Shown in pieces: positions 12,027 through 23,075 of a DNA stretch of 64,000 nt. The position numbers were made by a program, and so were the translations under genes. Origin of the DNA: Strongyloides papillosus (Eukaryota; Nematoda; Chromadorea; Rhabditida; Strongyloididae); assembly GCA_005656395.1 (NCBI GenBank), contig SRSI01000079.1, positions 1,178,001-1,242,000 on the forward strand, written 5' to 3'. Below the pieces are notes generated by a model. It did not search any database and had not been told where the DNA came from. It saw nothing but the letters and a program-made list of their open reading frames with translations. Numbering within the stretch: position 1 is the first letter of the stretch; each line of letters begins with the position of its first letter.

Positions 12027-13156
12027 TCAAAAAGTCATACCAGTAACAAATTCCTGATAACATCTTTTCAAGAAAGTTTTAACACCTTGCCATGTTTCTT
12101 CAGCTGTATACACTAAATGCCACTCACGCATCTGAAAAGCAAACCATGTCTTCCATTCTGGAGGAAGTTCAAATACATAAATATAACTAACATTTGTATT
12201 TTTCTTTATCCAATCTATAGCACCACCTGAAGCTGGCATTTTAAAAAGGTCTGCTGCTGTACCAAGTTGGTACTCAGTTCCACGTTGTGCTTTTATTGAT
12301 GTCCTTATTTTTTCACCAAGTTCCATTAATTTATCATAATCTGGTGGGTATTCGTGGAGTTTATAGTTGTAAGGAACAACAATGAATTGTCCATGGGTAT
12401 GGAGAGAGATAAGTCCTTTTAGTTTACCCTTAATTTCAGGTGATAATATGAAATCACGTAATGCTATTGTTTCTGGTTCTGAGAAAGGATGTGGTCCTTG
12501 ATACTCATCAGAACATGGATTTCCAAAGGATTCAGAGTTGTAGTCAAATGCTATATCAAAATTCCTATTCAAATCAACTCCATCACAGCAGACACCTTTC
12601 TTGAAATGTGTCCAGCCAGTACAGTTTTCTGGTGCTTTATTTTTTCGCCACTGTCTAATCTGTTAAAAGATAAATAATTATGGAAATAAAAACAATAAAT
12701 TCTTACAATAGATTTCTTTGATGTTTTAGTAAAGACAAAACCATCTGGATTAAGTAAGGGAAAAACATAAATATTCATATCATTGATATAATTAGTAATA
12801 TCATCATTTTTTCGATAGCCATCAACAAGTTCCTTAATGAAAAATAGTGTAAAATGTGCAGCTGGCCATTCTCTTGCATGATTACCACCATCAATCCATA
12901 CGATGGGTTTTGATGTATTATTAATATTATTACCTATTTTTAAACCTTCAAGTGTCCTACCTTCATGAGAGTGTCCTATTTTAACAACTTTAACAAATGA
13001 CGGATTATTTGCTGCAACATCATTTATGAACTGCTTAATTTCCATATATCCATGATACCTGCTGAAATCAAATGGTGGTACATATGAATAGGTTGTCGTA
13101 ATAATATAATTATTAGTGATAACGAATAATATTAAAAATATCCCAAACCTAGACAT
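12027..13156 (-). CDS. Secreted zinc carboxypeptidase, M14A family, without propeptide
   Basis: Predicted secreted metallo-carboxypeptidase that removes C-terminal residues. Exon 1 is 13156-12707 (150 codons), the intron is 47 nt (donor GTAAGA, acceptor AACAG) and exon 2 is 12659-12027; the product is 360 residues. The chosen ATG gives a clean signal peptide (residues 1-25); an upstream in-frame ATG at 13198 would bury it. Zinc ligands are His93 and Glu96 (GGNHAREW) and His237 (SLHTHGQ). Substrate and catalytic residues visible are LNRNFD (Arg182) and VFELP (Glu314). Ile298 at the position of bovine CPA Ile255 suggests A-type preference for hydrophobic C-termini. Two oddities: the mature-like domain (FSRYHGYMEI, residue 31) follows the signal peptide directly, with no activation peptide of about 90 residues, and the residue aligned to CPA Tyr248 appears to be Met291. 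Confidence 0.9.
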
Positions 13157-14024
13157 ATATATATGTATCAAGGGAGATAATTTAATGATAATAAACAAAA
13201 TAACAAAGTTACAAACTATTTATATCATCATAATATATAAGGTCACTTTTATTAATGATGTTAATGATATTTTAACTAATATTATTTATTATGTGAAAGA
13301 AATTTATCTTATTATATCTTAATAAATTATCCTCAAGATATTTTATATAGGATAAGAAATTTGTTGATAAGAAGGAAAGTGGTCGTTTAATGGGATAATT
13401 TAAATTCAAGTGCCATTAAATGTTTTTTTCTATAAAACGTAGTGGCTAAAAAAGTGATTGTAACAATGTATACATGTTTTAACGTGATTTCTCTTAAATA
13501 TCAATTTCATAAAGCAATTTTTTAAAATCTAATAAACTAATCATAAATAAACAAATAAATAGCTGTTAAAATATTTGAATAAACATCAGGTTTTTATTTT
13601 TAAAAGAGAAAAGTAACCAGTTGCCTAAATTTCACATGGAATATTTTGTTTAAAAGAGTAAAAAATTAAGAAAAATATTGAAGATGTCGATGTAATGAAG
13701 AGACTGATAAAAATTAAAAATATTTTTATAAAAATAACAGGTATTAATATTATCTCTTTGAAGATGTATAGTGGTTTTTGAATCCATTCTTTATTGCGTG
13801 ATATAATTGTAATTATTCTTAGCGCTAAGTGGAATATTTTGGATATAAATTACGTTTTGAAACCTGATGTAATATTCTAGCAGATTATTTATACTAGATT
13901 GCAAAATAAAGGAAAATGGTTTTGATATGACAAAATTCTTTATTCATAAGATACTTCTTCAAATATATATTACATGATAAAATATTTTTGTTGGTGGTAA
14001 TTTTTTCATAATTCCATATAGCTT
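13157..14024. other. Intergenic region with a split CAP 3'-flank repeat
   Basis: No gene supported. Two stretches, about 13233-13320 and 13848-13920, match the two adjacent halves of the conserved sequence that lies downstream of most CAP genes (compare 20250-20405). Here about 520 bp of unrelated AT-rich sequence separates them. This is the outer edge of the CAP repeat unit. Confidence 0.5.
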
Positions 14025-14925
14025 TTAAAAGATTTTGCTTGGATTTTCTTTATATTTACCCATTGGAGAAATTACACAAACAGTAATAACACCTGTTTTA
14101 CTTCCATAAACACCACAGCCGATATGTGTACTTGATTTCCAAATTAGCCTCGTGAATGGTAGGTTAATTATACCTCTCATAAAATAGTCATCTTTGAGTG
14201 ATTCTTCATCTGTACGCCATTTTTTAATTGGATTATACTCTCTATCCGGAGGAGAAAAATAGTATAATCCATTTAATGGAGCTTTAGGTGTTTTCCCTGA
14301 AAAATTATTAACATAGATCTGAGCATATTTTTGGAGTTCCTTGGACAACGTAACATTTACTTTAAGTGGTGGTTTCGAATATTTTTTACGTAGTGCATTA
14401 ATATCACGGTAAAGCTATAAACTATCATAAGGTTAATAATTTACTCACTTGATATTTCATTTTAATGTAATTGGTAACTCTTTTCTTTGGTTTTGAAGTA
14501 GCAACTTTCTCAGGTCTTGTAGTAGTAACTCTCTTAGACTTATTAATAGTAATTTTCTCAAAGTTTTTAGATTCAATTTTCTTAGCTATTTTTGTTGTAT
14601 CTTTCTTTGGTTTTTTGGAAGTAACTTTCATCTTAAACTTGGATACTACAGTTTTATACTTCTTACATTTCTTAGTTTCTGATTTCTTTTTTTTCAAACA
14701 AGCTCGTCGTGTTTCTCGATCATTATCTTTATCATACCTTGTCATCAAACTAGACTTAGAAATACCTTCTCCAATATTTTTTGAAGAATAAGATTTACCA
14801 TTCGGTTTTAATTTTACTAACAAACCATCTTCTCTTGCTTCTCTATTTTTAAATGCTTGACATTTATTAAAGAATATAATGGAAAAAATTAATATAATTA
14901 ATAGATAATAACTATAAAAATTCAT
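14025..14925 (-). CDS. CAP-1: secreted CAP/SCP-TAPS protein
   Basis: Leftmost member of the array. Exon 1 is 14925-14449 (159 codons), the intron is 34 nt (GTGAGT...TATAG) and exon 2 is 14414-14025; the product is 288 residues. Exon 1 encodes a signal peptide (about residues 1-24, ending NKCQA), an acidic/basic pro-like stretch with ETRR where others have QQKRQ, and a long Lys/Thr-rich linker. Exon 2 encodes the CAP core: [41 protein letters not shown] and a final VISPMGKY, a variant of the family's 'ITPRGN'. The linker is the longest among intact copies and the C-terminus is short. CAP assignment rests on the WKSS..GCG and SP.G. signatures in order and spacing. Function is not known; secretion is inferred. 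Confidence 0.85.
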
Positions 14926-15379
14926 ATTAAATGATTGTTGAAATAACTAAAAAATAACATTTATTGTTTTTTTTTATTTGTTTCATAATGAAATTATTGA
15001 AAATATTATCTTCTATAGTATAGGGACATATTTTTGTTTTCACTAGACAGCAGGTGGTAAAAAATATTTGATGTTTTTATGTTTATAACTTTGCAAAATT
15101 TTTTCTTTGAAGAAATATAAATATATATTTCTTTCAATTTAAATAATCACTTGTCAATCTATTCTTTGTATGATGTTATATATGTAATTTTTTTAATTTT
15201 AAATAAAATATTTTACTTATAAAATACGAAATCAACATGACGTAATATTCATAGTAAACTATTTTATAGTAGATTGCAAAAAGTGCAAAGTAATTCGATG
15301 AAATTCTATTATTATTAAAATATTTTTTTATGATAAAATACTTTTAATGCTGGTATTGTATCGTGTTTTTGAATATCTT
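14926..15379. other. Intergenic spacer CAP-1/CAP-2
   Basis: Holds the CAP-1 upstream element (15014-15071, listed separately) and the 3' flank of CAP-2, including a diverged copy of the array's 3'-flank repeat around 15225-15290. No gene. Confidence 0.5.
15014..15071 (-). promoter_or_regulatory. Conserved CAP upstream element, CAP-1 copy
   Basis: Most diverged copy. In gene orientation it has TTACCACCTGCTGTCTAGTG, then AAAACAAAAA, then a TATA-like stretch, about 90-145 bp before the ATG. The E-box-like core is CACCTG instead of the usual CATCTG. Confidence 0.6.
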
Positions 15380-15822
15380 CTAATCAGCTTGATAAAATAC
15401 ATTTTCATCATATCCTTCTGGAACATTTCCTCTTGGGGTAATTCTACAATATGTGAAGATACCATTTGTACCTCCATAAACACTACAGCCGATATGAGTA
15501 CTTGGTTTCCAAATAAATTTCGAGAAGAATAGATCAAGAAAACCCATTTCAATATTTTTATTAGTTAAAAGATCTTTATTTTCAGACCAATATTTTATAG
15601 AATAATATTTTTCATGTGGAGAACAAAAATACATCAATTCGTCTCGCGTTAGTTCGGGAAGTCTCAAAGTTATATCATTTTTAATATATCTCATAGCAAA
15701 CTTTTGAAATTCAATTGAAAGAGTCATATTGACTATAAGTGGTTTCACATAATATTTTATGCGTAAATTATTAATATCATGGTAAAGCTATAAAATATCA
15801 TGAAGGTATAGTAATTTACTTA

Positions 15823-16098
15823 TACACAAATTAAAAATTCATTTTTTAAAGATATACATATCAATTTATGTAAAATTGTATTACATTTACAAAAAATGAA
15901 TATTAACAAAAATGTATTCAATTGTTATATAATTTTACCTAAAAATGTATAACATTTCTACATAAAATTGTGCCTATACAAAAATTAGTAAAATTGTATT
16001 ACAAAATTCCTTAAATTGTTATCACATTTTTAAATGAATAGTATGACAATTTGCACTAGATTGCAACCTTAAATGGCAGGATTTTTAATTTTTGTACA
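15823..16098. mobile_element. MITE-like element, left copy
   Basis: About 276 bp, starting TACACAAATTAAAAATTC and ending GGATTTTTAATTTTTGTA, so its own ends are inverted repeats. The inside is rich in short 'ACAATTT/AAATTGT' palindromic blocks. Non-coding. Aligns over its whole length with the copy at 17211-17506. Confidence 0.7.
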
Positions 16099-16109
16099 AT
16101 AGATTAACA

Positions 16110-17210
16110 CTTTTATCCACGAATCCTCTGGAAACACATGAATCCAAAGTTTTTTATCCTCCAATTTCATGGATCCAATGTTTTGTACACATGAATCTAC
16201 TAAAAACACCTGAATCCGACATTATTACATATAAATTTCAGGATCCTATGTTTCCATCCATTAACCCTATATGAAACCCCTGAACCCAATATAATTATTC
16301 AAGAAACCTTTGATTATCATACCACTGAAAAATAAATTAAATTTATCATTTATAACTTTATCAAATATTAAGTTTAAACTTTATACATTATTGAGAAAAG
16401 CTTTATATTTAGCAAAAGATAGCTACATATTTGAGCAAATTTCTATAATAAGCAAAAAACGACCGAAAACATTCGCGCATAAAGGTGGTCAAACCTGTCA
16501 TGATTTATTCGTACTTTTCCAAAAAGAATATCACTCTCAACTTCAGATTGTTTGTAAACCTAAAATAATTCATGTCTAAAACATTTTTTTTAATTATGAA
16601 TTCTAGGTAATTACTGTCTTGATAAGCTGATAAATTTATTTCTACAGTTATTAAGGTGTTTAAACTTTCTTAAAATAAGCTTTAATCTATTTAATTTTTC
16701 AACCAATTTCTCCTCTTTCCATGTATAATTAGCTGTTCATTCTTAAGGTGTGATTTGAATATTATAGAAGTATCTCTGTGTTTAGTAGCCTTTACATTGG
16801 GATCCTGTATTTTCAAAGATTAATATAATGAAAGGTACCGTAAGAGGATGGATTTAAAGAACTTCTCAGAATTATAAATCCATAAATATTGGTTACTCCA
16901 ACTTTTTGTAATAAATTCTATCCATTCCTCTGTTACCGTATTATTAGTGGTCTTATTTATCATATTAGTATGTTGGTTGCGTTAAAACTCCTCTATACGG
17001 GATTTCTTTTTTGATAAAATATTGGAGAATGCCTTTCTGGCACAGATTATATTATTAAATGGTATATCAACATGTTCAGTAGTTTCTATTCATGAACTAA
17101 TTATTAATTTCATACGTTTTGCAACCATATACTATTCAATAGATTATAAGGGTGTTTTTGCAGCAAGCAGAATCAAATAAATGAGTATTGGAATGATTTT
17201 TTGTAGTTTT
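16110..17210. repeat. Dispersed repeat, copy B (interior of the insertion)
   Basis: Its first part (about 16110-16760) resembles 11335-11800 by eye. A G+C-richer patch at 16455-16510 is the only stretch with a coding look, but I recognise no transposase motif on either strand. Probably a decayed element caught between the two MITE-like copies. Confidence 0.45.
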
Positions 17211-17506
17211 CACACAAATTTAAAATTTATTTACCTATGATGTACATAACAATTTATGTAAAGATGTCTTACATTTACAAAAAATGAATTTTTACAAAAA
17301 TGTATTTAATTGTTATACAATTTTACCTAAAATTGCATAACAATTCTACCTAAAAATGTCATACAATTATATTCAAATTGTACCTATACAAAAATTAGTA
17401 AAATTGTATCAAAAAATCCATTAAGTTGTTATTATAATTTTTAGCAAAGTGTATGACAATTTGTATTAAATTGTAACCTTAAATTGCGGAATTTTTGATT
17501 TGTATG
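17211..17506. mobile_element. MITE-like element, right copy
   Basis: About 296 bp, starting CACACAAATTTAAAATTT and ending GGAATTTTTGATTTGTATG next to the TA duplication. Same internal palindromic blocks as 15823-16098, in the same orientation. Confidence 0.7.
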
Positions 17507-17828
17507 TACTTTAAATTTCATTTTAATATAGTCCTCAACCGATTTCTATGATATTCTACTAGTAACTTTGTTCGTGGTCGTAGGAGCAGCAGTTGAACGT
17601 CTCCTATATTTTACTTTCCTTATTTTCATAAGGAACTGTCTCTTTTGTTGATAGTTATTTTTATCATATCCAGATATCAAACTAAATTTGGAACAATCTT
17701 TTCCAATATCCTTTAAAGATAAATGAACCATGTTCACTTGCTTGTTTATTTTCATATGTTTGACATCCAACGAAGAATACAGCGAGAAAGATTGAAATTA
17801 TCAGTAGAGTGTTGTTATAAGAATTCAT

Positions 17829-18278
17829 CTTCAATAATTGTTCAAACATTAAAAAAAAATTCTTTTTAGTGTTTTCTGTATTTATTTATTATTGAATTTA
17901 TTCGGCATATAAGGGCAAAATTTTTGTTTCACTAAAAACAGATGATGAAAAATATTTGATTTTTTTATATTTTTACTATTGGAAAACTTTATTTTGAAGA
18001 AGTATAAATATATACTTTTATAAATTTAAATAATTACTTGTCTATCCATTCATTATAGGATGTTATACATGTAATTTTTTTACCTTAAATAATATATTTT
18101 ACATCTAAAATACGAAATGAAACATAATATAGTATTCTTAGCAAACTATTTTATAATAGATTTTAAAAAATGCAAAATAATTCGATGGAATTCTTTTATT
18201 ATTAACATATTTAGTCAAATATTTTTTTATGACAAAATATTTTTAATGATGATATTGCATCATGTTTTTGAATATCCC
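17829..18278. other. Intergenic spacer CAP-2/CAP-3
   Basis: Contains the CAP-2 upstream element (17904-17960) and the 3' flank of CAP-3. No gene. Confidence 0.5.
17904..17960 (-). promoter_or_regulatory. Conserved CAP upstream element, CAP-2 copy
   Basis: In gene orientation: CATCATCTG variant, then TTTTTAGTGAAAC, then GCCCTTATATGCC, about 80-130 bp before the ATG. Retained although the gene is broken. Confidence 0.65.
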
Positions 18279-19040
18279 CTAATCAGCTCGATAAAATACA
18301 TTTTCATCATATTGTCCTTTAATATTTCCTCTTGGAGTAATTTTACAAAGAGTAACGATACCAAATTTACTTCCATAAACACCACAACCAATATGTGTAC
18401 TTGATTTCCAAATAAGTTTCGAGAAGAATAGATCAAGAATACCCATTTCAATATATTCCTTAGTTAAAAGATCCTTATCTGTAGACCAATATCCTATAGG
18501 ATCATACTCTTCATTTGAAGGACAAAAATAGTATATTTCGTCTGGTGCTGGTAGGCGAGGTTCCAAATCTTTATCATTTTTAGCATATCTTAAAGCAAAC
18601 TTTTGGAGTTCTATTGAGAGAGTCATATTGACTATAAGTGGTTTCACATGATATTTTATTCGTAAATTATTAATATCACGGTAAAGCTATAAAATATCAT
18701 AAAGGTATAATTGTTTACTTACTTTATATTTCATTTTAATATACTTGTCAGCCTGTACCCTAAGTCTTCTACTAGTAACTTTCACCGTGGTTGTAGGAGG
18801 TGCAGTTGGAGGTTTCTCAGAACCTACTCTGCTTATATTTATAGAGGATTGTCTCTTTTGTTGATAGTTATTTTCATCATACCCAGATATCAAACTAAAC
18901 TTAGAACTATCTTTTCCAATATTCTTTAAAGACAATGAACTATGTTCACTTGCTTCTTTATTTTCATATGTTTGACATCCAACGAAGGATACTGCGAGAA
19001 AAATTGAAATAATCAGTAAAGTGTTACTATAAGAATTCAT
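18279..19040 (-). CDS. CAP-3: secreted CAP/SCP-TAPS protein
   Basis: Exon 1 is 19040-18723 (106 codons), the intron is 36 nt (GTAAGT...TATAG) and exon 2 is 18686-18279; the product is 241 residues. The start at 19040 aligns with MN(S/F)Y of all siblings and opens a signal peptide ending VGCQT; an in-frame ATG at 19064 is less likely. Exon 1 then holds a Ser/Asp-rich stretch to the dibasic QQKRQ (residues about 54-58) and a short Pro/Thr linker ending YIKMKYK. Exon 2 carries [60 protein letters not shown] and YDENVF. This is the best intact reference for CAP-2. Predicted secreted; biochemical role unknown. Confidence 0.88.
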
Positions 19041-20512
19041 CTTCAATAATTGTTGAAACCTCAAAAAAATTTCTTTTAATGTTTCCTATATTTACTTATT
19101 ATTGAAAATATTCGGCATATAAGGGCAGATTTTTTGTTTTCACTAAAAACAGATGAAGAAAAATATTTGATTTTGTCTATAATTTTTGTTGATTAAAATA
19201 TTTTACTAGAAAAAACAATGATATTTGTTTTTATATCAATTTAGTATAGAAAATGTATTGTGAATGTAAGTCTCTATAATAAAAGATCGGCAATTATGGC
19301 CAAAATTGTTCTAATAGGTATTTGTCTTTCCCAAAAAGTGGTTAAGTCAGCTAAACTCTGTTTCTTAACTTTTGTTTTTTAAGCTTACTTTAGGCATACG
19401 ATAAAAGTTAATTGGCGTGAGTGATATTCACGATTGTCTCTTAAACTGACTACCCTAAATTTGTACTGGTGTTAGATAAAATTTGTTAATTTGCAAAAAA
19501 ATTTCACTCCACCTTATAAATTATATAATTATTGTGCTAAACTGTTTTTTTTTTGTTTCTAACGGATATATGTACATACAAGACTTAATTAATTGATTGA
19601 TTCTGAAGTAATTTTTATTCTCCATCGAATGGAATTAATTTCACATAAATTTGTTTAAGGATTAAAGAGATATGGAATGATTGTTAGAGATAAACTTAAA
19701 AAACATTAAATATGATTAGTTTTGAATGTATTAATAAAAGATTTGTAGTATATTTATTAAAATATTAAAGGATGTTAATATAAATTTTCATGATATATAC
19801 ATTGAATAAAGTTAGTTTTTCGGGCTTCCAAAAAATATTTTTTGAGATATAATTTTTTTTGTAAAATACTAAGAATATTAAAATGTATTTAGTATTTTAA
19901 GTATACATCAAGACTTTTGTAATAAACATAAAGAAATAATGATAAATTCTACAGTGAAATTCCATATTTTTGTGACAACGCAAATTTCAAGAGATTCTAA
20001 TAATTAACTTTTGTATTATGAATATTTCTCGTTTTAAAGAAATTAATGTAATTTAACAAATTACTTCTTTTATTCATTGTGTTCTCAAGATTTTATTACT
20101 ATGATTCTTAAATTAAATAAAACATTTTGATACAAAACTTCACTCTCTATCATTGAATCTGAATCTAGAGGATATGAGCATTTACACTGTGGATGTTTCC
20201 GATTTTTTGAAGAGTAATATATTATAAAGTTATAAATTATTTTTATCAATAAAATATATGACGTCACTTTTAGTAATGATAAAATGGCATTTTAAGTAGT
20301 ATTACTTATTGTATAAGAGAAATTTTTTCCACTATATATTTATAATGTACGCTGTGAAACCAGATGTAACATTCTTGCAAGTTATGTTATACAAGATTGT
20401 AAAAAATAAAGAATAATTTAATAAAATGCTTTTATTCCATAATATTTATTCAAATACTCATTTTATGATAAAATATTCTAATAGCGATTTTGTTTTATAC
20501 TTTGAATAACTT
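19041..20512. other. Intergenic spacer CAP-3/CAP-4
   Basis: Longest spacer in the left half of the array. Contains the CAP-3 upstream element (19114-19170) and, at about 20250-20405, the conserved 3'-flank repeat of CAP-4. The minus-strand frame 20085-20267 has no recognisable content. No gene. Confidence 0.5.
19114..19170 (-). promoter_or_regulatory. Conserved CAP upstream element, CAP-3 copy
   Basis: In gene orientation TCTTCATCTGTTTTTAGTGA, AAACAAAAAA and TGCCCTTATATGCC, about 75-130 bp before the ATG. Confidence 0.65.
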
Positions 20513-21267
20513 CTAACCTTGTTTGAGGAATACATTTTCACTAAATTTTTCTGCTATATTCCCTTTTGGAGAAATTCTACAGTAAACAATGATGCGATAT
20601 CTACTTCTAGAATTATCAGCTCCAGAAATGCCACAGCCAATATGTGTACTTGATTTCCAAATTAGTTTCGTGAATGGTAGATCGTAATAATAAGAATACT
20701 TACTTATGGGTTTATCAGACAAAAGTTCTAAATCTTTAGACCAAAATCCTATAGGATCATATTTCTCGCCTTGTTTAACAATATAGTACAAATCTTCTGG
20801 TTGTAATAGTCGGTATTTGTAAGTTTGAACAACTTTAACTAATCCTTCAACATACTTTTGGAGTTCTTTAGATAGCGTAACATTAACTTTTAGTTTTTCT
20901 ACAGAATGTTTTACGCGTAGTGCATTAATATCATTGTAAAGCTATAAAATTTACTATGAAAGCATGATAATTTACTTACTTTATATTTCATTTTAATATA
21001 TTGACTAGATGCTGTCTTTGATTTTTTAGAAGTAACTTTCTTCGAACTCTTAGACTTTACACTACTTTTTTTGACTTGTCGTTTTTGTTGATCTTTGTTT
21101 TCATTATACCCAGACATCAAGTTAAACTTAGAACTTTCTTTTCCAATATCCTTTAAAGACAATGAACCATGTTCACTAGCTTCTTTATTTTCATACGCTT
21201 GACATCTAATAAAGAATATAGCAAGAAATAGTGAAAATATTAACATAGCGTTAATATAAGAATTCAT
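20513..21267 (-). CDS. CAP-4: secreted CAP/SCP-TAPS protein (variant clade with CAP-7)
   Basis: Exon 1 is 21267-20980 (96 codons), the intron is 38 nt and exon 2 is 20941-20513; the product is 238 residues. Signal peptide ends about FIRCQA; QQKRQ lies near residue 60, followed by a Ser/Lys linker (KKSSVKSKSSKK). Exon 2: [58 protein letters not shown], then a clade-specific RYRIIVYCRISPKGN and FSENVF. CAP-4 and CAP-7 share an insertion of about six residues (DNSRSR/NNSRGR) between GCG and CRISP that the other copies lack. The first part of exon 2 has no Met, so the exon is longer than a Met-initiated frame suggests. Confidence 0.86.
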
Positions 21268-22221
21268 TTTTAATAATAATTGGAATATGAAAAAATATTC
21301 CTTTTAATGTTTCATGTATTTACTTGTTATTAAAAATATGTTTTTAATAAGTACAAATTTTTTGCTTTTGTAAACACCAGATGGTGAAAAATATTTGATT
21401 TTTATCATGATTATAAACTTCAAAATATTTAATTTAAAAAATAGTGATATATGTTTTTATATAAATTTGATATAGAAAACTTTTTGATGATGAGTTCACT
21501 AAAATGAATAAAGTAAATTTTGCTTAATTTAAACATTTTTTTCTGTAATATACTCTTTTTTTATTAAAACATAAAAAATAACGTTAAAATTTGTTTGGTT
21601 TTTTAATCGTGTAACGAGTATTTTATATTTAACATTAAATATGTCAATGAACCCTCTGGTGGAATTCCGTACTATTTTAATAAAACAAGTTTCAAATGAT
21701 TCTGACGATTAATTTTTGTGATATGAAAATATTTCGCATAAAAAATTGATATATGAGATTATATTAATTTTTTTATTTTATTGTTTCTCGAAATTTTTAA
21801 CATTAAACTTATAAAACTAACCGAGACATTTCGATGTAAAGCTTCATGCACTTAAAATTAAATCCAATTTTATTCGATCCTCAGCATTACTTTTAGAGAT
21901 TTTTTCAATTTTTTTACAAGTCTATAAATAACAATGATACAAACTATTTATATCAAATATAATATCACTTCTATTGGTTTTAAAGAATATTGTAAGTAAT
22001 ATCACTTATTGTGGAGAAGAAGTTTATCCAATTATATATTTATAAAATACTTTATGAAACTTGATGAAATATTTTAGCAAATTATGCTATACAATAATCT
22101 AAAAAATAGAAGACAATTTTGTTATATTAAACTTATTTTATTTTAGTGATATTTTCTAAAATATTTATGTTCGAACATGTAGTTTTAAAATGTTAATTTT
22201 GTTTCATAATTTAAAATATTT
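21268..22221. other. Intergenic spacer CAP-4/CAP-5
   Basis: Contains the CAP-4 upstream element (21361-21399) and the CAP-5 3'-flank repeat around 21960-22110. No gene. Confidence 0.5.
21361..21399 (-). promoter_or_regulatory. Conserved CAP upstream element, CAP-4 copy (partial)
   Basis: In gene orientation TTTTCACCATCTGGTGTTTA then CAAAAGCAAAA. The TATA-like GCCCTTATATG half is degraded here. Confidence 0.55.
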
Positions 22222-23069
22222 TTAACCTCGATTAAATACATTTTCATCATATTGTCCTTTAATATTTCCTCTTGGAGTAATTTTACAAAATGTGAAAATA
22301 CCATTTACATTTCCATAAACACCACAGCCAATATATTTACTTGATTTCCAAATGAGTTTTGTGTAAAACAGATCAATCAAATCATCGTAAATATTTTCAT
22401 AAGTTAAAAGATGTTCATCTTTAGACCAAAATTCAATAGGATCATACTTCTCGCCTTTTCTAGTAAAATAGATTAAATCTTCTGGTACTGGTGGTAGAGG
22501 TTTAAATGTTTGATCACCTTTAACAAATCTTTCAACATACTTTTGGAGTTCTTTAGATCGAGTAACATTAACTTTAAGTTTTGGCATGAAATATTTTTCG
22601 CGTAATGTATTAATATCACGGTAAAGCTATAAAATATCATGGAAGTACGGCAAAATTTACTTACTTTATATTTCATTGCAATTTATTTGCTAACTGGTTT
22701 CTTTGGTTTTGTTGTAGTAACTTTCCTCGTAGTTGTAGGACGTGAAGTTGAAGGTTTCTTTGGTATTGTTGTAGTAACTTTCCTTCTGGTTGTAGGACGT
22801 GAAGTTGGAGGTTTCTTAGGTTTTGCTATCTTTTTTTTCACACTGAATTGTCTTTTTTGTTGATCTTTATTTTCAACATATCCAGATATCAAACTAAACT
22901 TAGAATCACCTTCTTCAATGTTTTTTGAATAATGAAGTTTATCATTTAGTTTTAGACTTATTAATGTGCTATCTTCATTTGATCCTTTATTTTCGTATGT
23001 TTGACAATTAATAAAGAGTATAGCAAGAAAAATTGAAACAGTCAAAAAAGTTTTACTATAAAAATTCAT
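22222..23069 (-). pseudogene. CAP-5: CAP gene with a stop codon just before the splice site
   Basis: Exon 1 is 23069-22665 and exon 2 is 22626-22222; the 38-nt intron is intact (GTAAGT...TATAG). Exon 1 encodes a signal peptide (ending INCQT), the QQKRQ dibasic site and a Thr/Pro/Lys linker with two similar blocks (KPPTSRPTTRRKVTT and KPSTSRPTTTRKVTT). Where siblings read VSKYI, this copy reads VSK then TAA (22683-22685), six codons before the donor. The CAP exon is otherwise open for 134 residues and keeps [13 protein letters not shown] and YDENVF, but THIGCG has become KYIGCG. Translation should end before the CAP domain, leaving a secreted linker peptide of about 128 residues. It could be a recent pseudogene, since exon 2 shows no other breaks, or a sequence error. 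Confidence 0.75.
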
Positions 23070-23075
23070 CTTCAA

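Larger units (their letters stand above)
15823..17506. mobile_element. TA-flanked nested transposon insertion in the CAP-2 intron
   Basis: Comparison with the uninterrupted CAP-3 intron shows exact insertion points. A TA dinucleotide is duplicated at 15821-15822 and 17507-17508, as for Tc1/mariner-type elements and their MITEs. The outer ends form an imperfect terminal inverted repeat (ACAAATTAAAAATTC at left; ACAAATCAAAAATTC as the reverse complement at right). Two similar elements of about 280-295 bp in direct orientation form the two ends, and about 1.1 kb of other repeat sequence lies between them. No intact transposase frame is seen. Confidence 0.75.
15380..17828 (-). pseudogene. CAP-2: CAP gene broken by a transposon insertion, a frameshift and a stop
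   Basis: Exon 1 remnant is 17828-17510; exon 2 is 15787-15380 and is still open (135 residues plus stop) with the full CAP signature: [27 protein letters not shown]. The signal-peptide frame of exon 1 (ending [10 protein letters not shown]) runs out of phase near 17720, where one extra T follows 'TCATT' relative to CAP-3. Downstream, the original frame has an in-frame TAG near 17548, before DYIKMK. The intron carries a 1,684-bp insertion (15823-17506) flanked by TA, which changes the donor context from GTAAGT to GTACAT. Closest relative is the intact neighbour CAP-3. It may still be transcribed, but it cannot give the normal product. Confidence 0.85.

Noticed and set aside
15823..17506. LTR retrotransposon with 280-bp LTRs
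   Set aside because: The direct repeats have inverted ends of their own, the target duplication is only TA, and no gag/pol frame exists. A composite of MITE-like DNA elements fits better.
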